NCBI RefSeq assembly: GCF_030253575.1
Contig: NC_080562.1
Location: forward strand, 29,901,852-29,965,851
Origin: Rhododendron vialii
Lineage: Eukaryota > Streptophyta > Magnoliopsida > Ericales > Ericaceae
Direction of reading: 5' to 3'
DNA: 64,000 nucleotides
The stretch's first letter is position 1, and each line of letters begins with the position of its first letter. A program made the translations under genes and the position numbers. This document shows positions 20,800-31,976 of the stretch, piece after piece. The notes beneath the pieces are model-generated. The model did not search any database, was not told the origin of the DNA, and saw nothing but the letters and a program-made list of their open reading frames with translations.

Positions 20800-21491
20800 A
20801 AAGAGAGAAAAGGGCGGGGCCAACAAGGATGACAGAGAGAGAGAGAGAGGGGGGACAGGACGGAAAGAACAAGATAACATGTGCATTGTCTGTGCGCGTT
20901 AAAACACATGCAGCTTGTAGGAGAAAGATCCTCCAAGCTATGAATTAAAATATCATTAGTCTTTTTCCAATTGGGTCTGGCTTCTCTCCGGTCCAATGAT
21001 TTGGACCGGATGAAACAGTCCAAATCGGAACTGTCTAGTGGTAAACTCAATAGTTCGCATTTTCTCATACACTTCTACCCATAAGAATACACTCTCACCG
21101 GTAAAAGCGTAAAAATGAATCCGACTCGTTGATCGCAACAAATGAACGGTTCCGATCAGAATTGTTTCCTCCGATCCCGAGGATCCATTTCCTTTCCAAT
21201 TTGTTGTCATCCAAAGAAAAGAAAGTGGTAGGTGCTCCATTAAACGTGGCCGGTCGGAGGGGTCGGTCTGTCACATTCACCTATAGTAGTACAAAGGTAC
21301 AATAAAACACCAAAAAAGATGGGAAAATGGAAAGCACGTTGAATGAAACTTGTGGATATGTGCCTTGGAGAGTGTCTTTGTCAGGTGGTTTGTAGGCATC
21401 AATCCAACATTGGGACCATTCGGACCCTGGGGTCCCAACTCTCTCTGCAAAATCAAAGATGGTAGGCAGGGAACAGAAATGAAGAGCCTTT

Positions 21492-21918
21492 ATTATGGGG
21501 GGCAAGGTCCGGTCCAGTTACCCTTGCAACCAGTTCGGTCCAGTTTGAACCCTTTCCGAGCCCATAACAATGATCAGAATCGTTCACTTTTTAGAACTCG
21601 TCGATAACATTGATCACGCCGAAAATCACATTGATCAGATATAGTTTGATATGATTTCGAAATGCATTAAGGTTGGGAAAAAAAAGGTGTGCAACATTGG
21701 ATTGCAACCCTTTTGACACAATTATCCGAAGATAAATGCATTTCGAAATCATACCAAACAATATCCAATCAATGTGATTTTTGGCATGATCAACTCTCGA
21801 CGAGTTCTAAAAATGAATAGTTTCGATCATTGTTGTGGGCCCGAAAAGGACCCACAAAGGGTCCAAACTAGACCGAATTGATTGCAAGGTAAACTGGACG
21901 GGACCTTGCCCCTTATCA
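21492..21918. mobile_element. Palindromic MITE, family with 30498-30836
   Basis: Arms of about 190 bp: GGGGCAAGGTCC, GTCCAGTTTG and a GATCA.GTTTCGATCATTGTT-like block pair with their reverse complements, meeting near 21700. The inner part matches the element at 30498. Confidence 0.75.
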
Positions 21919-22517
21919 TGTGGTCACATGATCCTTTAATGTCATTGCGATTTTACTTGACGATTCAAGTCTTTTTTGTTTTGTAATTCTAACATTAACT
22001 ATACTTCATGTGGAAAATGAAATCTATTGAATATGTGATAAGTTTTTGTGGCCCCTCCCAGAACTTGCATGCACGTTAAACTAATTACTTCTTAATGAGG
22101 CGCAAACCTATTCAAAATAATCAAATGTTCAAATTTTTTTGATTAGCAAAAAGAAAGAAAGGGTTCAAAATTTCCATAACACCCAGAATTTCAATTACCC
22201 ATGGCAACAGCCAGTAGAAGAGTCCAAAAATTACAAATTACTCTAAAGGGTAACAAACTGTCATGGTATTTGATAGTAGTTTTACAGTATGGGAAACATC
22301 ATGACCAATTTTTATATACGAAAAATCATAAGAATTACAAGCATTCTTCGGACTTTCATTCAATCCGGACAGGAGTGGAAAGCCAGTAATGACGCGTACG
22401 GATTAGACACATCATGGTATTTGATAGTAGCATTCAGGTATTGGTTGTTGGTATTGAGCAAGTGCACATTTTTACAATTCCGTTATAACGAACTTGTGTA
22501 CAATTGCGTGTTAAAAT

Positions 22518-25500
22518 TTACAACTTTTCTACTGGAAAACCAACAACAGGTTTTATTTCTGATGCCAAGGAACGCAGCTCAGCAATCTCTTCACCGGTGA
22601 GTCTCCATGAAAGTGCACCGGCAAACTCTTTAGCCTGTTCTGCATTTTTGGCCCCTGGGATTGGGATAACATTCTCCTGTGCTATCAACCAATTGAGAAC
22701 AACCTGCATGGTGGAAACAAGTACTACAATTTACAGAATCTTCGCATCAAGAAACTGCAGCAGGCTGCCTCTTAGGTTCGAGAAAATTGCCTTGTTGAGA
22801 GGTTATACGTAACAAAAGTGATTGCCAACTAGAATGTTTGAGCTTAATCTTTACAACGATCAGAGGCGGCTCAATGTTGTTTAGGAACCTAAGACTTCAA
22901 GTACAAAATGGGGCTTAGTTTTCATCGTTATTTTTCGTTTTTGAAATTTTTGCTTCTTGCTTCTTTAGATGCAAAAATACTTATTAAGCTTTTATATTCG
23001 AGTTCTTTCTGAAATACTCTTTCAAACTGATATTTTTGATAGTTCATTTATGATTTCTTGTAACATAGCCGAATTTAAGTTTTAAGTGTATCTCTGCAAA
23101 AGCTACTATTAGAAACAGTGTGTAAGAAATGCATGTAACTTAGCACATGATGTATCGAAGCATATAAACATGGGGGGCCGTACTAAATGCGAGGGCTCAG
23201 GTGGAGAGCTTACTTGCCTAATGGTTGAGCTGCTACAGATAATGAACTTCATTACGAGATGGTTGATATGTAGCATTTTCTGGGGTCTATTTTGTGCAAG
23301 AATCAGAGGAACGAAAACAAGTTCCAGTGCCATCTTGCAGACTATGTGTCAGAAAATATGGTAAGAAACATGGAATCATGGATCTGATTTATCTCATACT
23401 TGTCTTGGTTTGTTGGTTGTTATGTTTTAGGAAATAATGAGAACTAGAGTCATGATCTAACTTGATTAAAAACAGAGACTAGAAAAGAATGAATAGAACC
23501 TGTGTAGGAGTTTTTCCATATTTCTCTCCTATCTCCTTGATTCTATTTATCAGAGGCTGGAGCTGCATGGCACAAAAACAAAAATACACTTGCACGAATT
23601 AAAGGAAATGGTGATATCCATTAATTGGTTGTCATACAATCCGAGGCCCATACCATCGTTAGGAACTCGGGGGTGTAAATATTCCCTCGAGGACCTGTAG
23701 GAGGATTTTGTGGAGTATACTTTCCTGTCAAAGCACCTGCAAAATTTGGAAGGAACATATGTCATACAATGTGTATCTAATGTGTCCAACCATGGAATGG
23801 AATTAGAGCCCAGACAATAGGGACATAAACCGGCGAAGTTTCCAGGCTCAAGTAGAGAAAGCAAAATGAAGGTTCCAGGCTAAATTTCCATGACAGAATT
23901 TCTTTCCTGTTTGTTTGGTTTATTTTCAATTCAAGAGTAATATCTAAGCTTCCATCAAACTATCCTTTTCTTTTCTTTTCTTTTTTTACGAGCACCGGAT
24001 AATCGCAATATTGTTTCTGTCCCTGTATGTCATATAGGAAAGTTTCTGCATCATGAAGCTTTCTGGTTTCACAAGGTAATCAAATGTTTCAAATTGTGAA
24101 CCTCTCTCTTAAACATTAGGTGACGGTTCTCACTAGCGTTCAAGCATCCGACTTAAAAATCATTTGGCAATGAGGGAAGAGGTCGCACAAACTCCTATAC
24201 TAGTTCGGATGTGCAAATTAATCAAATTGGGAAAAGATCTAACACTGCCTTGAACATGTGACTTTCAACTTGAACACAGAGACGTAAATAAAGAATACTT
24301 AACATGGGACCACACGAAGATAAGGTGCACTTAAGACACAAACAAAGGGGCAGTAGATGGAGATAGCCTTGTCTAAACTCCAAAAGTTTTTGAAAGCCTA
24401 GCTCTAATACCTTGTTAAAACATTCAATTTAAAATCAATTGGCAATGAGTGGACAAACCGCCCGGTCCCATATGCTAGTTTCGGAGGTGATAGTTAACCA
24501 ATGTGGGACAAGATCTAAAAGTATGGATTGGAAACTGCATATCTAACCCCCAAAGACTTCATTGCAATTGGTGTCACCCCTTTTAACATTGAGGAAAAGG
24601 ATGTTTTAGTGCTGGACATTAAACAAGGACAGTAGGCAACGCAACATGCCAATGTAGGAGCACAATTCATGGAAGATTCAACAAGTATGCACTACACGCT
24701 AATTTAGGAGCACAAGTCATGGGAGATTCAACAAGTATGCACCCCACGCTATTGGTCGAAGAAAGAATTCAACGGTTGAGGCTCATAAAAGTTGTTCCAC
24801 AATTGCACCTTGCGTTCTGGTTTCATGAGAATACCGCTCAGAAAAGGAACAAACAGTTAATCACAAAGTAGGCAAACAAGGTTTTGCTCCTAGCAACTCC
24901 CTAGCTTAGATGCCACATAGCAGGGAGCTGGACTTCTACTTTAGAGCGTGTTGCAGAAATCTAAAGGAGGTTGCTAGCTATGCTTTGTAGTCTTTCTTTT
25001 TTTTGAATGGCATGCTTTGTAGTCTTTCTGACAGTATCAGTTGACCATCTCATCATATTCAAAATGAATAGGATACAGCTGAACAATCTCGTTTGCTGTA
25101 GTTTACTAACTATCAATAGTGCTAATCTCATTCTTGAAGCCCAGGATGAGATTTGGAGTGCAACATGTGGTATGCAATCTTCATCTCCTACTTCCTTTCC
25201 TGATATGTAAAAGTTCACTTCAGGAAAAAAGACCAAATGGGCGTAATTCAATTCTGCGCAGAGTAAAAATGATCACTACACCCGTACAGAACAGAAATGC
25301 ATATTTTTTGAGAATTTATGGAGGACTTAGTAAACAAACACCACTGACAGTAAAAAAAAATGAGCTGCTTCATCTCATAACTTTTGTTAAATTGTTGAAA
25401 ACCAACTCATCTAAAAACATAAGTCATTAAAGAAAGGCAACTTCATAATCCCCTACATACACCCCTGACATATTGCCAAACTCTCCTCCATAAGCGGGCC

Positions 25501-28500
25501 AAACGTCACCAATCATTATAATAATCAAGTAGGCGGTGAAGTTAGATTCATCATCTGTTGCTTGGACTGATAATGGAGAAAGAGGTAAATTTACTATTCA
25601 CATTCCCATGAAATTTGGCACTCTGCATCATGAAAACTAGACCTTCTCCACTTCTTCCACATAGTCAATCAAAAGTATATTGACACCCTTCTCAAGATCA
25701 TGTGGTAAATTTTTTGTTAACACAATTGGTGTTGTATCAAAAACCTCCTTAAGAAATCTTGGCTTAACCAACTGAATCCCAACTAGGTTATAGGAATAGC
25801 CAATAGGTCTCTAGGCACCAAGGAGGTGATGAGCGGTCTCCTGTTCTCTTTGACAGACGATGCAACTTTGGAAGCACTAAAGCATTTTTACCGAACGAGC
25901 ATTGCCAAAATTTTGCTGCTTTAAAAACCTAAATAAAAAACCACCAGTTGCACAACTGAGAACATATACTTTGAAGGGGGATGCAGTCTGCCCACCCACT
26001 TGGCACCATCGCCCAGCATAGTCGTTTTGGAGGGCCTACATCGCAAGATATCATTGAAAGTATCATAAAACAACCAAACAGATTTATTGACTTCAACTTC
26101 CAGGCCTCTAAAAGGACTTCCTTACCTGTAAACATGCAGAAGCCACAACAGGATCCGCTGATATCCCAAAAAAGTAAACCTCTAGAATATATCCTTTAGA
26201 ACCATATCCCGTACCCACGATATATAACCTATCGACTAACCGTCCCAACAACAAAAACTTTAGAAGTCCTCCCATCAATGTCAAATACCTTACAACGACC
26301 CTACCCCTTAGGAACTCACTACTTTCAGCTAATAGTCTCCTGTAGCATTCCTGCATTTCTTTTCTATCACCCTCTTTACAGGCCACCTGTTACATGAAGA
26401 TTCTCCACAAGCTCCTCAAATCCTTGTGATTCAATGCAGTAAGCTGCCTTATAAACAATCCCCAAGCCCTTAAGGTATGCACACCTCATTAAACTCAACA
26501 GAGGAGAAGAGAAGTCGTTGGAGAAAGCTACTCTGGTCACTTTGTTACGGGATTAAATGTTAACAATGTATCCAAAGACTTGTATGGTAATCCATTAATC
26601 CCCTTTGCTCCACTACATCTCCACTGACTTATAAAGCTTCAAAATAGCAATGGAACCACCAAATATGAAGTAACGACTTAACCTTGCAACCCGAAACAGC
26701 TGCCAAATAAAAAGCGCATTCTCACCTCATCAATTCAAACCAACTGACTCTACCAGAGTTGACGATGAACCTGACGTATTGTCATAGTTCTTGTGTAGGT
26801 GTCTTATAAGGGTTTACAATTCCAACAACATGATCATAGCAAATAAATTGATATCCTCTTTGGTGTAGGTGAGATTTTCTACTCAAGCTAACTGTTATGC
26901 GTAAATGACAGCATCGTGGAAAACTATTTTATGCAAGCATGAACACAGAGTTGTTCTACTGGAAAGTTGTGTGATAACAGTAGAATACAATGAGACATCA
27001 ACAAATCTACAAAGCAATACTACAAAACGATAGCGGTTTCACCTTGAGCAATAGGTGAGTATGCGATCAAAGTGATTCCAAGTTCATCACAAGCAGCCTT
27101 CACACCATTCTCTTCTGGAAGCCTGTATATTAGACTGTAATTCACTTGGTTTGAAGCCAGTGGGATGCCTCTTTTCTTAAGCTGCTCATATGCGTCACGA
27201 AGACGCTTTTCTGAAAGAGGAAATCATGTCTATTAAGGAAAACCATATGTTTAACAGGATTAAATTTTTCGTAATATGCCTTTTGCAAAGAAATTTTAAA
27301 ATCACCGTATACTAGGCTGGGGGTGCCAACCATTCACTTACCACTGAATATTCAGTGTTACTTCTGCCATGAATTGTCCATTTTCATCATATTGGCACCC
27401 CCTTAACTGAAAAAATCCTTGCAGAATCTTGTTGAGGAGCATATCCTTCCCCCACCAGACCCCACTTTTCTCAAAAAAAAAATCCTCACAAATGGTTCTC
27501 TTCAGAACTTTTTCCAAACTATTCCATCTGATCATTTATCCAGAAAAAAAAAATCTCAATTTCTGTCTTTTTCCATCTATGTTTATAACTTTAAAAGAAA
27601 CCCACTTTGTATAGTTGGCCAAAGAGTCAATAATTGACGATGAAAACGTAAGAGAGTCAAAGTTCGGAAAGCAAAAGACAAAATCACACTGTCAAAGCAG
27701 TGGGTATAATCTGAAGTTTGCATCTAAAATTTGTGTTGTATAAATCATGCACTATAATTTGCATGCCAAAACTGTATTTGTGCTGGTGTGGCACCCCCTA
27801 GGAGAAAATCCCAGTTCCGCCACTGACCCCATAAACGCAGACAGATTAAAGCGGATTATTGATTATTAGGATCAGATAGCCTACTTGACAAAAGTGTAAC
27901 CTAGATAAAAAGGAGCAGCAGAAATGAGAACAAACCACTATAGTTAGAAACCCCAACAGCTTTGACAAGACCCTGCTCCACCGCATCCCCAAGACCATCA
28001 AGATATCCTGCAAAATTTTTGTCTACTAAGCCTCTTCTGAACCTGAGCATGAATGATTACGAACAATTTGAGTTACTACATCTACTCATCGTAGAGCGAA
28101 AGAACAGCTACAAATGACGACCTTCATTTCCCCATAATCCTGGCCTAATTCACAACAAACACATTTAATCAAAAATCGCACACTTAACAGAATTTCACTG
28201 AATGATGATAGTTGAAAGGCCAGCAAAGCACAGACCAATGGAGTTGATAGAGGTCCACTGAAGAGAGCCCAAGACGACATAGGGAATCCTTAAGGGCAGT
28301 AATGACACTTTGACGGCCAAGCCTCCATGGTAATGCTGCAAATTTGGTTGCAACAGCAACCTCCACTCCAGGGTCTCGTTCTTTCCTTTCTTTAATAAAT
28401 CTACATAAGAGGAAGATAATGATGCTAAGGATAACAAGGGATTAACGAAAATGTTCACGGCAACATGGTATAGAATGCAACGCAAATCATGATAAACTTC

Positions 28501-29862
28501 TCAGAATTACCTTCCTAGTAGTGTTTCAGAATTAATTGCACCAAATGACAGCTGAATCAACAAAAAATGAACACACGTTCTTTTTTGATCAGTCACTTTT
28601 TCATTATGTTAATGATAAAGGAAACTACATATATCAAACTCATTTCTCACCCTTGAACCATAAACCTCGGCAGTATCAAACAACGTAATACCACAGTCTA
28701 TACTGGTATCAAAAGCAGCCTTTGCTGCTTTCATCTTCCTATCTGCAATCATCAGAAGGCAGGAAACAAGTATGTTATTTACACACCTGAATAGAAACTG
28801 AGACAATTTTTGCATCTAACTTAACAACATAGACAGAAAAAACAAGGCAGCAGAAATCAATTCAAACCGGAGGTCACAGCGAAAGCTTTTAGGAAAAGTT
28901 GGTAAAGATACTAAAAATTCAAAAGAAAAGGGAAAATAACACAAAATAAAAGGAAAATGGTTAGCATTACCATAATTCTGCAGATTCCTGGAAACCAACA
29001 AATCAAGGTCTTACATGGTAGACATTTTATTGAGAATCAGCCAAACTATCAACTCTACCATGATAGGTAAAATAAATATTTGGAAAGGTGCTTCTGATAT
29101 TCAACAAATTTGCCAAACTTATTTACAAGAAAACAAAACAGGGGCAGTGAGAGCGAGAGACGGAGAGAGAGGGAAAGACCATCAATGGCAAGGTTGAATC
29201 CACCTCCTCACACACATACAAAAATATGTCATTTCATATGTAATATTGATGTAAATTTTCTGAATAAATTAACCATCTAAATGTTGTAAACTTATAAGGA
29301 AAAAGAACTCAGTTAATAATTCTACTATGGTAAGTACACCAAAATATACATTAGACGAGATGTGCACAAGCTAGCTCCGGCACCTAAGTTGCAAAAAAAC
29401 AATCTTTGAAGAAGATATATTGCTTTCAAAAGCACAAGAGAAAATCATCAACACCAATATTGAATCCACCTCCTAAGAAAACACACACATACACAAACAT
29501 TTCAATGCTACAAGTGAAATTGAAAAGCAAACTCTACATATAAACCATCGAAACTCCAAAAGAGGAACAAAACCAAATTAACCAATACAATAATGATGAG
29601 GAAAGCAAATTCTATTATTTCTGGCAAAGCAATACTCCAATTTCTCTTCTAACTTACCATCCCACTTAAAGTTGTTCCAGTAGCTGGTGTCTCCCCAAGA
29701 CCAAGCCCCAATTCCAAGCTTCGTCACTTTCAACTCAGAACCTCCCAGCTTCGCCATCCCTTCTTCTGTTTCCGTCGAAGCAACGGCTCTGATTCTCTGA
29801 ACCCTTCTGGGACTGAAAGTAGCAGCAGCCGCAAAAAAACCACTGCTAATCTGGAGAGCCAT
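22518..29862 (-). CDS. Chloroplast aldo-keto reductase, At1g06690-like, 10 exons, 365 aa
   Basis: NADPH-dependent oxidoreductase of the AKR family, close to the plastid-annotated Arabidopsis protein At1g06690; substrate unknown. Coding exons in transcript order: 29658-29862, 28651-28742, 28511-28551, 28236-28400, 28122-28144 (23-nt microexon), 27936-28007, 27043-27210, 23654-23736, 23500-23562, 22518-22703; 1098 nt. The first 30 residues ([10 protein letters not shown]..., Ala/Arg-rich, no acids) fit a transit peptide. The AKR tetrad is present: Asp91 and Tyr96 in FDTAEVYG, Lys132 in VATKF, His167 in YQLHW. Also seen are [23 protein letters not shown] and the NADP-binding [15 protein letters not shown]. 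It ends VVGFPVEKL. Intron 7 (23737-27042) is 3.3 kb and contains only repeats and unrecognised frames. Intact throughout. Confidence 0.96.
23737..27042 (-). other. Long intron 7 of the AKR gene
   Basis: Contains a 50-bp tandem duplication (24656-24755), two diverged copies of a roughly 120-bp segment near 24130-24260 and 24400-24530, and a stretch near 25630-26390 with open minus-strand frames that I could not assign to a family. No intact gene inside. Confidence 0.6.
24656..24755. repeat. 50-bp tandem duplication in AKR intron 7
   Basis: AGGAGCACAA.TCATGG.AGATTCAACAAGTATGCAC occurs twice with a 50-bp period. Confidence 0.85.
28122..28144 (-). other. 23-nt microexon (exon 5 of the AKR gene)
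   Basis: Encodes PGLWGNE plus split Trp and Gly codons. It has an AG acceptor (28145-28146 on the + strand) and GT donor (28120-28121), and its phases (2 in, 1 out) exactly bridge exons 4 and 6. It supplies the conserved motif after the catalytic LHW. Confidence 0.93.
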
Positions 29863-30497
29863 TACTTTTCTTGGATGTCAGAATATCGGTGACCCAAGTG
29901 AATTCTGAAATGGGGTTTGGAATTTTGCCTTGAGATTTTCTCTGGAGAGTTTTCAGGTGATATTTTTCTTGGGAAAATGCATGGGAACTGATTGGTTGGA
30001 GATCGAGTCTCTTTGCTCGAGTTGGGACAAGCGAGTCAAGTGACAGACAAAGGAACGCTTGAGGCAATTGCTATGGTCCTTAAACAGGACACATCTCTGA
30101 TCACGTTTCCACGCCTTTGGGCCACTCGAATTCCATCAAACCATGATCTAGTTGGGCCACGTGTAAGTTGGATATGTGAATTTCGCTTCGGCTTTGAACA
30201 ACCACTTGCTACTTATGTCAGAATTCGATTTGCACCGTCAAATTGCGGGGTCTAGGCTCGGGCGCTGTCGCCCAGCTAGACGTACGAATTAGTAATTCGA
30301 TCTTGCTATTATTAGCTCATTAGATTGATCATAAATATATTAGAAGACAATGAAAAAATATATTTTTGTGTATTTTTACATTCTTTAATACACATTCATA
30401 TACTTAGTATTATGGGCTGATTTTAGAATTTTTTGTAGTAATTTAGTAGTAGTACTTAAGTTCTACTAATAGTTAGTGGAACCGGTTTCTCTCCGGT

Positions 30498-30836
30498 CAC
30501 TGTCCAGTTTAGTTTTTATGGGCACTTTTCTAACCTACTACAATAATCGAAATTGTTCATGTTGTAAATCTCACTAAAAACTTTAACCATTGTAAAATCA
30601 TGTTGATCGGATAAAGTTCAAAACTTGATGATATACATTTTTATTGAAAAAACCCTCACAAATGGGTTCAAATCTAGCATGACCGATATATTTTTTCAAT
30701 ATAAATGTGTTAAACAATATCTGATCAACACGATTTTTATTGAGGTTGAAGTTCTCAACGAGATTTACAGCATGAACAGTTTCGATCATTGTTGTGGACC
30801 CGTAAAAGACCCACAAAAATGCAAACCAGACAATGG
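30498..30836. mobile_element. Palindromic MITE, family with 21492-21918
   Basis: Left arm CACTGTCCAGTTTAG..., ATCGAAATTGTTCATG and GTAAATCTC match right-arm blocks GAGATTTAC, CATGAACAGTTTCGAT and AAACCAGACAATG as reverse complements, meeting near 30660. About 340 bp. Confidence 0.75.
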
Positions 30837-31796
30837 CTAGAGAGGGTAAAACTAGGGAATAGCCGTGTCTATAATAGTAATGTAAATCCTAGAATTGGAA
30901 TATATGGAAAGAAAAGTAAGGAAAATTATTTTTTCAACTTTGATTTGAGAGGAAACAAGAAGGAAAATAACAAAACAAAAGATAAATTTTCTCCACACTT
31001 TCCTTTCCTTTCCCTTTTTTCCTTTCTTTTTCTCAAGTTTCAAACAAGCCCTTCAGGTTCAGTTTTTAATTGATCAAGTTAAATAAAATATTATTTTTGT
31101 GTGCTTGCACTTTATTTGAGCTTTTTAGTAACTTTCATTAGATAAACTCAACCTCAATTTTGATCTAAAAATTACGTCTTTTGTCTCTTGATATTGCTCT
31201 GCGTTTTATTTTATGTAATTAATGTAAACTCATTGAAAAACAAAAACATGAATAGGACTATAGGAGTGATGGTAAAAGTATATAAATATACTATAATTAG
31301 CTTAAAAATGTTATTACAACTGTGAATCAATTGTAACCTCATTGTGAATAGCAAAATAAATAAAATACATATTACGGTATATTTGCGAACTTGTTCTTGC
31401 TAAAGTATTGTTTTGGTATTTTTGTTCGTCTTTTTAAAAATTTTGTTCAACTTGCATTAATTTTTTAAATTAATTATTTGTCTCGATGAAAGAATTTTGA
31501 GCACTAAAAAATTATGACCAAATGAAAAAAATATTGAATTTTTTCACCGACGAAATCATGTTGGGCCTCGACAAAATCAGTTCAACAGCCCAATATGACA
31601 ACTGAACACAGCCCATTTGTAATCAACTTGTCCTCCAAATCTTCTGGGCTTTGGTCAAAACCGCTTGGCCCACTCTCTCTCCTTCTCAGGGTTTTACCTT
31701 CTCTCTCTTCCCGACTCCAAACCCTGCATCTCCTCTCTCTCTCATCCAATTCCTAATTGTCTCCCTCTCCCTCTCTCGTTCACCGTTGCTTATAAC

Positions 31797-31805
31797 AAAC
31801 CCTAA
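31797..31805 (+). promoter_or_regulatory. Telo box AAACCCTAA in the DCAF13 leader
   Basis: The 9-mer lies 5 bases upstream of the DCAF13 ATG. Telo boxes are known to be enriched near the start of plant ribosome-biogenesis and translation genes, which fits this product. Confidence 0.6.
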
Positions 31806-31810
31806 CAGCA

Positions 31811-31930
31811 ATGAAAGTCAAGGTCATATCGCGCTCAACAGACGAATTCACTCGCGAACGGAGTAATGATCTCCAGGTGAGCAGCGTCTCTAAGCTTCAA
31901 ACTCTCTACAATTCACTGCATCCATTCTCT

Positions 31931-31976
<46 letters not shown>

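Larger units (their letters stand above)
13425..22517. other. Gene-free, element-rich spacer between PAO and AKR
   Basis: Nine kilobases without a gene I can support. The PAO leader lies at the left end with a TATA-like palindrome near 13649. The rest holds the elements listed separately (14103-14592, 15244-15352, 16625-16785, 17803-19126, 19640-20170, 20210-20520, 20574-20799, 21492-21918). Between them the sequence is AT-rich and featureless. Confidence 0.7.
29863..31810. other. Divergent spacer between AKR and DCAF13
   Basis: Upstream regions of two divergent genes. Contains the palindromic MITE 30498-30836 and, from about 31680, the pyrimidine-rich DCAF13 leader with a telo box. Otherwise AT-rich without coding potential. 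Confidence 0.65.

Noticed and set aside
21350-21607. 85-aa frame overlapping the palindromic MITE
   Set aside because: Half the frame lies in the MITE arm; no protein family.
25630-26390. Minus-strand frames in AKR intron 7 with gene-like composition (for example [17 protein letters not shown])
   Set aside because: No family recognised, interrupted by stops, and inside an intron of an intact gene. It could be an old gene or element fragment, but I cannot support a call.
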